Counted from the stretch's first letter, positions 11,016 through 22,136 are shown. The stretch: DNA of 64,000 nt from Aedes albopictus (GCF_035046485.1 NC_085138.1:343182263-343246262); one strand, 5' to 3'. Program-made: numbers and translations. Notes: generated from the letters alone by a model not told the origin.

Positions 11016-11247
11016 GTCAAGTACAGGGATGGGAAATGTCATAAAAATGTCATTTCGTTATTTGCTAATTTCACTTCACTTAGTCGGAAATGTTAATCGA
11101 TGACATCATTGATAATCCATAACTAATCAGCGTTATAAACTGGTGATGCATACGAACAGAAATTTACGCCGTTAGTGGTGTAAATAGAAAAATGTCATGA
11201 CATTTTTTTCATAAAATCTCGCGACATTTTTCATTCCTGGTCAAGTC
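11016..11247. repeat. short hAT-like MITE
   Basis: Element 11024-11239 (216 bp) starts CAGGGATGGGAAATGTC and ends ACATTTTTCATTCCTG, imperfect inverted repeats. It is flanked by GTCAAGTA (11016-11023) and GTCAAGTC (11240-11247), an 8-bp TSD with one mismatch. The CAGGGATG-type terminus and 8-bp TSD are typical of hAT elements. Confidence 0.7.
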
Positions 11248-11367
11248 ATGAAACGTTTAATCTACATTATAAAAGCTTTTTTCTTGTTGGAGTATGAAAT
11301 CCGGAATCAGTGTCGGGAAATAGTGTCGCGCGTTCGCTTCGTTTTTCGCGATGGGCTGATAGGAGAG

Positions 11368-11635
11368 TAATTCTAGATTGAGTTTAAATAAGGGCGAAAG
11401 TAACATGAGAGAGTTCTCTTTATCGACTCTCTCTTCTGCAAATTAAAGTGACAAGATGCGAATTCAATCGAATTTTTTTACACTTAAACGCTTGATTGCA
11501 TCGCAACCTAGCGATTTATGACCAAAAAGTTCAACCATACTTGCATCTTGTCACTATAATTTGAAGAAGAGAGAGTCGATGAAGAGAACTCTCTCATGTT
11601 ACTTTCGCCCTTATTTAAACTCAATCTAGAATTGT
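11368..11635. repeat. foldback MITE with about 90-bp arms
   Basis: The left arm (AATTCTAGATTGAG at 11369 on) is repeated in reverse complement to about 11633. The arms include AGGGCGAAAGTAACATGAGA and are nearly identical over about 90 bp around a core of about 80 bp. The flanks on either side resemble each other as a direct repeat (see findings). Confidence 0.7.
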
Positions 11636-12001
11636 GAAATCCGAAATCAGTACCGGAAAATATTGTGACATCATTTTGCGTGTTTGTGTGGCGAAAAATA
11701 CATTCTGTGATTTTCGGTCTCCTTCATATATTAACAAAACAATAACTGCAAAGTTCGTCACTTCTAGTGTCAGCTCAAATTTTTAATTTATTTCAATACA
11801 ATTTTGCTGTATTTTTGTACAGTCTGCCATCTTACGATGTTGGCCACACTATTTTGTTGCGTAGGTCTGTTAAAGTACTTTTACTTTAGTTTGTGTGGTC
11901 CGTCACTGTTGGGATTGTCAAGCTAAATCTGGAAAATGCGTAAAAAAAATGATTTTTCTTTACCACCCTCAAAGTATGTAACCCCTTAAACTCTGTTAAG
12001 G
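11636..12001. other. unassigned AT-rich DNA
   Basis: Nothing recognised apart from a sequence near 11637-11690 resembling 11293-11340 on the other side of the foldback element. Confidence 0.3.
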
Positions 12002-12564
12002 TAGGCGGGGCATAATGAGCAACTTAAGCATTTTTCCACAAAATCCAGTAAATTAAGTGCAACCAATGTGTAATTTTAGCGTTCAATCCTCATTTGAACC
12101 TTAACTGACAAAAGTTAATCGTTGAAATTTCGAATAAAATTATAAATGTTGTATATTTTTATGTTTTTAAAAACGTATTAAATCGCCAGTTGCGTTTTGG
12201 GGGTGGGGCATAATGAGCACCCTAGGTGGGGCAGGATGATCAATACCAGTTTTGTACAAAATCAAATGATAATTGACTATTCTTGCTAATGATAAAGCAT
12301 ACCGTCAACAATCAATGAGAATTTGAAGGGATTTCGGGGTTTAATTTGTAGGGAACTGTGGGGTTTCAAGGAGTCTTCTATTGAGGAATTTTTAAACGGT
12401 GATAATATACAGATACTGAAATTTTCAAGCTAATAAATTGAAAGTTACAGACAAAACCTTACTATATGCATCAAAACAGAGAAAACCATAATTAAAATTC
12501 GTTTGTTGAAGATGTTTACCATTTTCATTATTTTTTCACCAGTTGCTCATTTGGCCCCACTCTA
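12002..12564. repeat. TIR element, GGGGCATAATGAGC termini
   Basis: The left end at 12004 (GGCGGGGCATAATGAGCAAC) mirrors the right end to 12562 (GTTGCTCATTTGGCCCC...). TA lies at both boundaries (12002-12003, 12563-12564). Extra internal copies of GGGGCATAATGAGC occur near 12208. It is related in terminal sequence to the element at 56269-57203. No coding capacity. Confidence 0.6.
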
Positions 12565-12603
12565 CTACCAACTCTTTGAAGCATATTTTTTCAACAAAAT
12601 AAT

Positions 12604-12826
12604 TACCGTGGGGTGCCCTATTTTCGCGCAGGTCCAAATTTCGCTCACTGATAATATTTAGAGATCATAATCATGAAACTAATTGTGCAGTTGTCCAAAT
12701 TTCACTTTAGCTTCACTATCTAAAGTGAAATTTGGACAATTCAACAACTAGTTCTATGATTATGATCTCTAAATATTATCAGTGAGCGAAATTTGGGCCC
12801 GCGCTAAATTAGGGCACCCCACGGTA
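12604..12826. repeat. foldback MITE, TA target site
   Basis: Element 12606-12824 (219 bp) is an almost complete palindrome. Its terminus CCGTGGGGTGCCCTA is mirrored by TAGGGCACCCCACGG, and the arms of about 105 bp match nearly throughout. It is flanked by TA at 12604-12605 and 12825-12826. Confidence 0.8.
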
Positions 12827-13452
12827 TACAAATAGTTGAAAAGTGTTACAAATACATTATTTTAAGTCACCTGATCCTTATAGTATTTTCCCAGTGCATG
12901 ACCACTTTACGCATTTTGATTAATTTTTCAAGGTAAACGGAATTTTTGACTAATGTTTTGTCATCAACTCATTGGATTTTAGGTAATTAGCCTACAATCA
13001 ATCAATTTGTTTTGTTAATTAGAAGATTTACAGTGAAAATACAAGGTGCCTACCCCTAATTCCTGAAAATGGCGCGTATGTGGGTGTAGGATTTCTCCAT
13101 TTTCTTCATCAACTACACTTGTTCACCTTCAACAGTATAGCCAAAAACTCAAAAAACAGAAAACTCTAACTTTCGTCGACACTATCATCGACTGGACTCT
13201 TCTACGTTCGTCTGCAAACGAATTCAAAGGGAATTTTTCGCGAGTGGCATCGTTTAGCAAAACAAGAATCGGTCCAGTGATTGTAGCAATTTCTTCACCA
13301 AGACAAAATCCCTAACGTTCTCTTCCCATATCCAATTTGTAAGTATCGGGTCAGTCAATCGGGAGCGTCTTAGAGACTCCCCAACTCAACTGCCTCAGGG
13401 TCGGCACGCTCACCTACGTTTATCGCGGGACAGGGAATTCTCGCACTCGATT
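12827..13452. other. unassigned DNA
   Basis: No gene recognised. The part at 13330-13450 is GC-richer than its surroundings and could belong to a decayed retroelement resuming at 14380, but I cannot name it. Confidence 0.3.
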
Positions 13453-14379
13453 TACAGGGGATACTCAAAATAACTGGTACAGGTAAAATGTTCACTTTTC
13501 AAAAAAATGTTCAACTCGCTGTAACTTTTCGAAAAGGGCATAAAATATTCTCAAATTTTTACTGTAAGTTTATCAACTATTTGTGTATCAGTGGTTCAAA
13601 TTTGGAAAAGATCGAGCCATTCTACACGAAGTTATAAAGATTTTATGAAAAGGTATAATTATCCGATAGTCAACTTTGAGCTGTTATATCTCCGGATTCA
13701 ATGAACCGAATGCAATGAAATTTTGACCATTCAAGACTAATATAATGAACTCTGGAAAACATTTAACTTTACTTGAAATTTTTAACAAGAAAAAAAAGTT
13801 ATAGCGATTTTATTTTTTCTACGATTTTTTAGTAAATTCATCTATTTTTCATGTGCATCCCATTACTTTTTCAATTTAATGCCGGCTATTTGGTAGCGTT
13901 CCTTTCAAACAAAAATATATTCAAGTCAATTAGAGGGAATTTAAATGAACTATAATTACTATCTCGAATTTTGAAACGATGATGAAGTTTTGGAAAATTG
14001 GTGTTATATTAGAAAAATATTCTAATCATTATAAGTTTCTTTCGTGTAATCAATTTTTGAATTTAGTCAAAAGTTTTTAATAGCTTTTTATATAAGTCAT
14101 AAATGATCAAAATTTCATTGCATTCGGTTCATTGAATCCGGAGATATAACAGCTCAAAGTTGGCTATCGTATAATTATACCTTTTTCTAGAACCTTTATA
14201 ACTTCGTATAGAATAGCCCGATCTTTACAAAAATTTGACCACTGATACACAACTAGTTGATGAACTTGCTGTAAAAATTTGAGAATATTTGATGCCCTTT
14301 TCGAAAAGTTACAACGAGTTGAACATTTTTTGAAAATTGAAAATTTTACCTGTCCCAGTTTTTTTGAGTATCCCCTGTA
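13453..14379. repeat. long foldback element, TA target site
   Basis: Element 13455-14377 (923 bp) has arms of about 280 bp. The left terminus CAGGGGATACTCAAAATAAC is mirrored by the right terminus GAGTATCCCCTG, and inner blocks such as TCCGGATTCAATGAACCGAA reappear inverted near 14130. TA flanks both ends. There is no coding potential; it is probably a Tc1/mariner-mobilised non-autonomous element. Confidence 0.8.
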
Positions 14380-15410
14380 GGTAGCTACACAAGCACTTCG
14401 TTAAAACAAGGCCTATATTTCTGGTTTCTGGACACTGTGCACACTTTATTGCTTCTTCTCCTTTTTCTCCTCTACACTCCTCCCCACTTTCTTATATTCT
14501 ATCTAACCTTTTTCCTAATGTTTGGAGCCCCTTTCCTCCGCAGCAACCTCCTTTCTCCTCACCGCCGGTCGCCGGCGTTCCTTCCTTCGGCGCACGTGGT
14601 ACCGCAGGTTCTTCAGGCCACGTCTGCCCGCGTCTCTTGCCTCGGGGTGGCTTTGGGGTACAGCTGCAGCTGAATGGACCCGCCTACACGTCCTAGGCTG
14701 CCGATATTTGGACGGATCGGCCTTCGGCCAACAACGCTGCCGGAATCTACCCGGTTGAAGCACCAGGACGTGGTAGGGCGGAGGAGAAACCTTTACAGGC
14801 TTCGCACTAAAACTGCGGGGTCCTAATAAAATAGACGGACACCTGATGTTACTGGACGTTACCTGATGTCCTCTCTTCGCACTTTCTCTCCACTTCACTC
14901 CTCTTCTAATTCTTCAACTTGGATCTCTATCGATTTCGCTTTAAAACTTTCCGACTACTAACTTTTCGTCTGACTTGGCTAACGATCACCGGGTAAGTGA
15001 AAGACTTTGGCTCTTTCACCAGGCTTCAAGGTCCATGACCTCGGCCCTCGGTCATTGCCTTCTTGAAGTGCATCCTTCGTAATGGCCCCATTACGACACC
15101 CCTTATGGCCGCCCATAGCTGCATCGTCTTCGACCTCTGGCGGTGGGTTGTGGAAGTTCGGTGGGAGGTATGCAGCGTTTAAGGTGATTTTGCCTACTAC
15201 TGTCCTAGCTGTATGCGAAGTGGGGGACTTCTGGGGGGAATACCTATTTCTAACACGAAATCTATCTGTCCTATACATTTTCGAATTAAAAAACACAAAA
15301 TCACTTCAACACAACCAATTAACAAACCAAACACTTACAAATTCCTAGTGATTTCTCGTAGTAACGCAGAGAATTCCTCGGTTATTGGCCTACGCGAGAA
15401 TCACGTCATC
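14380..15410. other. unassigned GC-rich DNA, possible decayed retroelement
   Basis: Minus-strand frames at 14898-14515 and 15296-14979 are rich in Arg, Pro and Ala with a basic character, but I recognise no Gag, Pol or host domain. Composition differs from the AT-rich surroundings, which suggests an old retroelement. It is the target into which the BEL element inserted. Confidence 0.3.
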
Positions 15411-15415
15411 ACTTC

Positions 15416-16020
15416 TGTTGGCGCGCGAGAAACCAACTGGCAACACGGATCAATCCTGATTTGACAGGCGGTCGTGGATACTACCTACCTCCTGAGACGT
15501 CATTCTGTCATCGTGATAGATCGTAATGACTAAGCATTATTATGCATTGCATCTGAACTGATTTATTTATATTGAATATCAAAAGTAATCGAATTTGTAA
15601 AATTAGTTTAAATTTATTAATATTGTTTGCCGGTTCACGAATTAGAAGTATGTAGGTATTAAGGTACGAACAAGTGATTGAATTTATATGAACAATATTT
15701 TCGTAGGTAGCCTATAGGCAGCCGTTACACCTACTAGTGGAGAGAATTTATATAGCCCAAGCTGATAGTACTATACAGTAAGCTAGATCTCGACTGCTTA
15801 ATACGTGCATATTACGACCTTAGTTCAGGAGGTCTAGCAGACCGAATACTTAAGGTTGATATTAGGACAGGACATTCGGAAACTCCACTGAATTGTAAGT
15901 AGAGTAGCTACGATCTTATACATGTTCCTTTCCATAACCGCAAACATATTTTCAGCTTTGAAGCACCTTCTAATAAACCGCTTTCGAACATCAGTGCGAA
16001 CTTTTTGTCCTGTATCAACA
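15416..16020 (+). repeat. BEL/Pao 5' LTR
   Basis: Begins TGTTGGCGCGCGAG and ends TGTATCAACA. It is identical to the 3' LTR except at 15883. Confidence 0.95.
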
Positions 16021-16034
16021 TCTTCAAAGAATTC

Positions 16035-19000
16035 ATGGCAAACGACATGGATTCGGTTGGCACACCCGATCCGATAAACTCAGGATGTGTTGCGTGCAAC
16101 AGATCGCATACGGCGGATAACTTCGTATGTTGCGATAAATGTAACTGCTGGTGGCACTTTTCGTGCGCTAGTGTAACGGCATCTGTCGAAAATCGTGATT
16201 GGATCTGCTCACGGTGTCTACCAGTTACACACGCCCGAGTATCACTGGCTTCATCCGCTGGATCAGTCACTTCTAGTCAGCGGCGGCGTCACGAAGAACA
16301 TCTAGCTCTCCTGGCGGAGCAACAACAGTTAGAGAAGCAGCAGCTGCAACAGGAGCATGAACTGCAACGGAAACATCTGGAGCAAAAACGCCAACTATTG
16401 TCAGTGCAGGAAGCTGACGAGAACCAAAGCGTTCGTAGTCGTCGTTCCGTCCACTCCCGCACTAGTCAGTGGGTCAACAAACATGCAGATATCGTACCTG
16501 TGTGCGAGGAAAGTGGCGCAGTGGGAGGAATCTTACCCCAGCAGGACGCCCACTCATCACAGGTAAACGGTAACCAGTGGCTAGCGGGTCAAGATCCATC
16601 AGAGTCGCAAGTCATCAAGGAGCTTCAAAACAAGTTGAGGCAGCATGAAGCAGATTCTCGGCAACAGATCGAAATTCTGAAAACCCAGCTCGAGAAACTA
16701 CAAGTCGAGTTACAAACTAAAGGAGCTGATCAAACGACCTCAATAATAATCGAAAGAGGAGCAATACCAAAACATCGCCCGGTGTTGCGGAACGTGCCTC
16801 CGGTGTCAGTACGCCAGTCTAACCCGATCGATTGGGAAATATCTCCCGTAGAAATGGGAACATCCAAACCAGTAGCAACAGAACAGCAGGTCAGCCGCGT
16901 ATTCCGAGGTCAAGTGGATGTAGGAGCCCCGATGATGCCCACCATTCCGAATCAAGAATCTCCAGTTGTAGATACGGAACAACAGCGAGGCCTTCCGACT
17001 ACTGCGATCAACAGAGATCGCATACAAAAGTCCGTCACGAACAATTCGGTACAGAATCGCCCACCACCGGAAAGGCGGCCTGGTACTATGCCGATGCCAC
17101 AGATGCCCCTCGGGAATCAGGCAAGATCGTTTGATTTTCCCCCACCGGTAGCCCACCATGGAAACGTGACTAGAATTACATTATCACCAGAACAACTGAC
17201 GGCCAGGCAGGTGCTCCCACGCGACTTGCCAGTGTTCTCCGGGGATCCAGCTGATTGGCCCGTATTTATTAGCAACTACAACTACACCACTGAAGCCTGT
17301 GGGTATAGTGAAGGCGAAAACATGATTCGGCTACAACGCTGCCTTAAGGGTGCCGCCTGGGAATCGGTGAGGAGTAGGCTGATCCTCCCAGCATCTGTAC
17401 CCCAGGTCACCGAATCTCTGCGGATGCGGTTTGGCCGAGCCGATCTATTAATTGAATCGCTTATTGAAAAGGTCAGAACATCTTCAGCTTTGAGAGCTGA
17501 TAAGCTAGACACGTTGATAGAGTTCGGAACATTGGTTCAAGGACTCCGCGCTCATATCATCGCAGCAGAGCTGTTAGAGCATCTGGAAAATCCAACGCTC
17601 CTCAAGGATCTGGTAAATAAGCTCCCTGTGGACTATAAAATGAAGTGGGCGGGCTATCGAAGGCAGGCTGGTGCTGTTAACCTAGAAACGTTCAGCATGT
17701 TTATGGCAGGAATTGTGGAGGACGCATATAGCGTGTCAACCCTAGCGCCAAGTGAAAGGCCACCGAGACGTGACAAACAACACACCGATAGAAGTTTTGT
17801 ACACAACGAAACCGACGTGAACGATCTGGCTCTAAATCATGAAAACAGGAAAGAAACTCGTAATGTTTCCGAAATCGTATGTTCATTTTGCCGCAAACCT
17901 GGGCACCGAACGAAGGAATGTACATCCTTTTTAGCCCTGACCGTCGACGAACGCTGGAAACAGGTACACAACCAAGGACTCTGTCGAACATGTCTATTCG
18001 GACACGGGCGCAGAACATGTCGTAGCACGAACCGCTGTGGAGTAGACGGTTGCTACTTCCGTCATCACCCACTGCTACACTCTCGCATTTCGATTCCTCA
18101 GCACCAAGCAGTTGAACATAATGTACATCAACAAGAGGTCGATGTAACCAAATTGTTTTTCCGTATCATACCTGTGACACTCCATGGACCGACAGGAAGC
18201 ATCGATACGTTTGCCTTCTTAGATGAAGGTTCGTCGTTGACGATGATAGAGACCAGTTTAGCGAACAAACTAGGAATCGACGGGCAGGAACATCCACTTT
18301 GCCTAAAATGGACAGGCAACATCACGCGCGAGGAGAAACAGTCCTGCAGAATCGCCTTGGAGATATCAGGACTACGGAACAAAAAACGTTATTGGATGAG
18401 CGACGTTGGTACAGTTCCATCACTGGACTTGCCTGTACAAACTCTGCCAATACAACATATGAGACACCGCTATACCCACCTCCGCGGAGTTCCAATTGAT
18501 GGGTACCGCGATGCTGTACCTCGCTTACTGATTGGTATTGATAACCTGAGGCTGACACTGCCTTTGAAAACACGGGAAGGTGAACAAGGTCATCCGGTAG
18601 CAGTGAAAACACGTCTGGGATGGTGCGTTTATGGAGGACAACGAGATGGCCGTCGGGAACCTGTGAGCTTCCATATTTGTGAATGTGAAGACGGAAGATC
18701 GATGGAGAACACCATAACTGCATATTTCGCCACGGAGGAGGTAGGAGCCCGCCCAGTCGCTGAAGGTCTGTCGAAAGAAGAGCAACGTGCACTGCAGATA
18801 TTGCAACAAACTACAATCCATGTCGGTACACGATATGAATCTGGACTCCTTTGGCGATATGATCACTTTGAACTGCCGGATAGTTATCCAATGGCTTTCA
18901 AAAGGTTGCAGTGTCTACAACGCAGGATGAACAAGGACCCGGTGCTGAAAGAAGAACTCCATAGGCAGATTCAAGAGTATATAAGAAAAGGGTACGCGCA

Positions 19001-22000
19001 TAGGGCCACAACCGAGGAATTAGCATCGATCGATCCACGGCAGCAATGGTTCCTACCTTTAGGAGCGGTTGTCAATCCTAAAAAACCGTCTAAAGTTCGA
19101 TTGATTTGGGACGGGTCTGCAAAAGTCGATGGCATATCTCTCAATAGCATGCTGTTGAAAGGACCCGACCAATTATCGTCTCTTCCAGCTGTTGTATTTC
19201 GCTTTCGGCAGCACAAGGTGGCCATAGTTGGTGACATCAAAGAAATGTATCACCAAATACGTATCAGTAAGTCTGACCGGTATGCGCAGTGCTTCTTATG
19301 GTCACCCGATCCCTCATCAGAACCGGAAATAATGGTGATGGATGTGGCAACTTTCGGAGCTACTAGTTCCCCAGCAACTGCACAGTTCGTGAAGAACACG
19401 AATGCCATGAGATTCGTCGAAATGTTTCCGAGAGCAGTCGATGGGATCATCCACAACCACTACGTGGATGATTACCTCGATAGTTTCCCCGATGAAGAAC
19501 AGGCTAAACAGGTAGCGACCGAAGTTCGAGAAGTGCACAAAAGCGGTGGATTTGAAATCCGCAATTGGTGCTCCAACAGTCAAGCGGTATTGGAACACCT
19601 GGGTGCAGGGCAAGAAAAATCAGTGAAATGCTTGAATCTGGAGAATAATATTATATCAGAACGTGTTTTGGGCATGCTGTGGAGGAGCGAAGAAGACGTA
19701 ATATGTTTTGAGACTGCTATGCGTGCGAACATAAGGATACTCATCGAAACGAACATCAAACCGACCAAGCGTCAGATATTGCAGTGTGTAATGACGCTAT
19801 TCGATCCCCTGGGACTCTTGGCGCCTTACCTGATATTCGGAAAAATCCTTATCCAGGATGTGTGGCGCGCCGGAATCGGATGGGACGAACAGGTGGATGA
19901 CAACACATTCAAAGCTTGGCAGAAATGGGTAAACATGATTCGTGACATAGATCAAGTGAGCATCCCGAGGTGCTACTTTCGTAATCCAGACGGCTACAGC
20001 TTTACCAATATCCAGCTGCACGTGTTCGTTGACGCTAGCCCACTTGCGTATTCCTGCGCCTGCTATTTCCGAATAATCAACGCTAATGGAGAAGTCGAAG
20101 TGGCGTTAGTAGCTGCTAAAGCTAAAGTGGCGCCGCTCAAACCAATGAGCGTCCCAAGACTAGAGTTACAGGCCTGTGTCCTGGGGACGCGAATGCTGAA
20201 GCTAGTGCTAGATGGGCATACGATTCCGGTGGCCCGACGCTATCTCTGGATCGACTCAACTACAGCTTATACATGGATCCACAAGGATCCACGTATATAT
20301 CGTCCATTCGTCGCTCATCGCGTAGGAGAAATCTTGGAATCTACCAAAAGAGATGAATGGCGATGGATCCGTTCAAAGATGAACTCAGCAGACGAAGCTA
20401 CCAAATGGGGTGTCGGACCCCACTTCTCCAAAGATAGTAGTTGGTTCAATGGTCCGAAATTTCTACAACTTCCCGAAACCCAATGGACCCTGTCTATACC
20501 TACCGAAAAATGCGATGACGAAGAACTACGGGCATGTCACGTACATCAGGAGCTGTATCAACCAGAGATGATTGTCGATGTTAGACGCTTCTCATCGTGG
20601 AATAAACTCCTGCGAGCAACTGGTTATGTCCATAGGTTCCTCACAAATATTCGCAAGCTACCTACAGGACGAGTCACCGGTCATCTCACTCGGAGTGAGC
20701 TACAAGAAGCAGAGAGAACCCTTTTCAAGCTTACCCAACGAGAAGTTTATGCGGAGGAAGTCATTGTCTTGATGGTCGAACATGAATCGGAACAGTCTAC
20801 TTGCAAAACTGTGCCAAGAAATAGTGCTCTATATCAGTTGAACCCAAAAATCGACCAATATGGAGTGCTCCGAGTTGATGGCCGAATCGGAGCAGCTAAG
20901 CGAGTTCCATATAGTGTAAAGCATCCGGTGATTCTCCCAAGGAAACACTACGTTACCAAGCTGATCCTTGAAGATATGCATAGGAAATTTCTACACGGTA
21001 ATAACGAAACAGTTGTAAATGAGTTACGCCAACAATTCTACATACCCCAGTTGCGCAGAGAGGTAAGAAGTGTTGCTAGCCAATGCCAGCTTTGCAGAAT
21101 CAGAAGGGCCCGGCCGGTCCTTCCACAAATGGCTCCTCTACCAGAAGCCAGATTATCACCATTCATCCGTCCATTCACGTATACCGGTGTAGATTATTTT
21201 GGCCCTGTTTTAGTAAAAGTCGGCAGAAACAACGCTAAACGGTGGATCGCACTATATACATGCCTCACGGTCCGGGCGGTGCATGTGGAACTCGTACATA
21301 GTTTAACCACGGAAGCATTTGTTATGAGTTTGCGCAGATTTGTGGGTCGTCGTGGGGCACCACTTGAAATTCATAGTGACAATGGCTCCAACTTTCACGG
21401 GGCAGAACGGATACTAAGGGAGCAAATATACGCCGGTCTAGCGGCGACATTCACTAACACCAACACTACTTGGCACTTCATCCCTCCCGGGGCCCCCCAC
21501 ATGGGGGGATGTTGGGAGCGTATGGTGAGGTCAGTCAAATCTGCAATATCAACGGCGTATGGCGACGAGAAGCTGGATGATGAAGCGCTCCAAACGTTGT
21601 TGATTGAGGCTGAATCAATTGTTAATTCCCGTCCTTTAACGTACCTACCATTGGAGTCAAGTGAACAAGAAGCGATCACCCCTAACCATTTCCTACTTGG
21701 TAGTTCATCAGGGGTGCGACAACCAACAGTGCAACAAATCAGCGGCACTCAAGATCTTCGACGTTCCTGGACCACCCTACAACGACAGTTAGACAGCTTT
21801 TGGAGAAGGTGGATTCGCGAGTACCTGCCGACGCTTACAAAACGTACCAAGTGGTTTGGTAAAACGAAAAATATAGAGCCTGGTGAATTGGTAATAATCA
21901 TCGACGATAAGAAGCGGAATAGTTGGAACAGGGGGCGTATTTTAGAAACGATTACCGCAGAAGATGGGGTTGTTAGACAGGCCGTTGTTCAGACTGCAGG

Positions 22001-22136
22001 AGGAATTCTACGACGCCCGGCTTCAAAACTTGCCGTCTTGGAGGTTTCAGATGGTCATGGAACCTCAACCGAGGGTTCCATCGGGGGGAGGATGTTGGCG
22101 CGCGAGAAACCAACTGGCAACACGGATCAATCCTGA
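16035..22136 (+). CDS. BEL/Pao Gag-Pol polyprotein with N-terminal PHD finger
   Basis: From the ATG at 16035 (14 bp after the LTR) the protein has about 2033 residues and no stop. Order of parts: a PHD finger at residues 18-61 (C18,C21,C33,C36,H41,C44,C58,C61, with W56 before the last Cys pair); a Gln/Glu-rich coiled coil about 85-230; the BEL Gag domain (DUF1759; LPVFSGDPADWPVF); a zinc knuckle CSFCRKPGHRTKEC; an aspartic protease (FAFLDEGSSLTMIE, DUF1758); reverse transcriptase (DIKEMYHQIRI, YVDD); RNase H (HVFVDASPLAYS); integrase with a CQLC zinc region and DDE residues in GVDYFGP, SDNGSN and CWERMV; and the Pao C-terminal domain DUF5641. The last 14 or so codons and the stop lie inside the 3' LTR. 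Such proteins copy the RNA and insert the cDNA. It appears intact. Confidence 0.93.
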   Translation: MANDMDSVGTPDPINSGCVACNRSHTADNFVCCDKCNCWWHFSCASVTASVENRDWICSRCLPVTHARVSLASSAGSVTSSQRRRHEEHLALLAEQQQLEKQQLQQEHELQRKHLEQKRQLLSVQEADENQSVRSRRSVHSRTSQWVNKHADIVPVCEESGAVGGILPQQDAHSSQVNGNQWLAGQDPSESQVIKELQNKLRQHEADSRQQIEILKTQLEKLQVELQTKGADQTTSIIIERGAIPKHRPVLRNVPPVSVRQSNPIDWEISPVEMGTSKPVATEQQVSRVFRGQVDVGAPMMPTIPNQESPVVDTEQQRGLPTTAINRDRIQKSVTNNSVQNRPPPERRPGTMPMPQMPLGNQARSFDFPPPVAHHGNVTRITLSPEQLTARQVLPRDLPVFSGDPADWPVFISNYNYTTEACGYSEGENMIRLQRCLKGAAWESVRSRLILPASVPQVTESLRMRFGRADLLIESLIEKVRTSSALRADKLDTLIEFGTLVQGLRAHIIAAELLEHLENPTLLKDLVNKLPVDYKMKWAGYRRQAGAVNLETFSMFMAGIVEDAYSVSTLAPSERPPRRDKQHTDRSFVHNETDVNDLALNHENRKETRNVSEIVCSFCRKPGHRTKECTSFLALTVDERWKQVHNQGLCRTCLFGHGRRTCRSTNRCGVDGCYFRHHPLLHSRISIPQHQAVEHNVHQQEVDVTKLFFRIIPVTLHGPTGSIDTFAFLDEGSSLTMIETSLANKLGIDGQEHPLCLKWTGNITREEKQSCRIALEISGLRNKKRYWMSDVGTVPSLDLPVQTLPIQHMRHRYTHLRGVPIDGYRDAVPRLLIGIDNLRLTLPLKTREGEQGHPVAVKTRLGWCVYGGQRDGRREPVSFHICECEDGRSMENTITAYFATEEVGARPVAEGLSKEEQRALQILQQTTIHVGTRYESGLLWRYDHFELPDSYPMAFKRLQCLQRRMNKDPVLKEELHRQIQEYIRKGYAHRATTEELASIDPRQQWFLPLGAVVNPKKPSKVRLIWDGSAKVDGISLNSMLLKGPDQLSSLPAVVFRFRQHKVAIVGDIKEMYHQIRISKSDRYAQCFLWSPDPSSEPEIMVMDVATFGATSSPATAQFVKNTNAMRFVEMFPRAVDGIIHNHYVDDYLDSFPDEEQAKQVATEVREVHKSGGFEIRNWCSNSQAVLEHLGAGQEKSVKCLNLENNIISERVLGMLWRSEEDVICFETAMRANIRILIETNIKPTKRQILQCVMTLFDPLGLLAPYLIFGKILIQDVWRAGIGWDEQVDDNTFKAWQKWVNMIRDIDQVSIPRCYFRNPDGYSFTNIQLHVFVDASPLAYSCACYFRIINANGEVEVALVAAKAKVAPLKPMSVPRLELQACVLGTRMLKLVLDGHTIPVARRYLWIDSTTAYTWIHKDPRIYRPFVAHRVGEILESTKRDEWRWIRSKMNSADEATKWGVGPHFSKDSSWFNGPKFLQLPETQWTLSIPTEKCDDEELRACHVHQELYQPEMIVDVRRFSSWNKLLRATGYVHRFLTNIRKLPTGRVTGHLTRSELQEAERTLFKLTQREVYAEEVIVLMVEHESEQSTCKTVPRNSALYQLNPKIDQYGVLRVDGRIGAAKRVPYSVKHPVILPRKHYVTKLILEDMHRKFLHGNNETVVNELRQQFYIPQLRREVRSVASQCQLCRIRRARPVLPQMAPLPEARLSPFIRPFTYTGVDYFGPVLVKVGRNNAKRWIALYTCLTVRAVHVELVHSLTTEAFVMSLRRFVGRRGAPLEIHSDNGSNFHGAERILREQIYAGLAATFTNTNTTWHFIPPGAPHMGGCWERMVRSVKSAISTAYGDEKLDDEALQTLLIEAESIVNSRPLTYLPLESSEQEAITPNHFLLGSSSGVRQPTVQQISGTQDLRRSWTTLQRQLDSFWRRWIREYLPTLTKRTKWFGKTKNIEPGELVIIIDDKKRNSWNRGRILETITAEDGVVRQAVVQTAGGILRRPASKLAVLEVSDGHGTSTEGSIGGRMLAREKPTGNTDQS
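22083..22092 (+). other. polypurine tract of BEL/Pao element
   Basis: CGGGGGGAGGA directly abuts the 3' LTR start at 22093. It is the usual primer for plus-strand synthesis, and here it also codes for part of the polyprotein. Confidence 0.75.

Noticed and set aside
14515..14898. Basic 127-aa minus-strand ORF
   Set aside because: Arg/Pro composition from GC-rich DNA, no recognised domain, no partner exons. Left unassigned.
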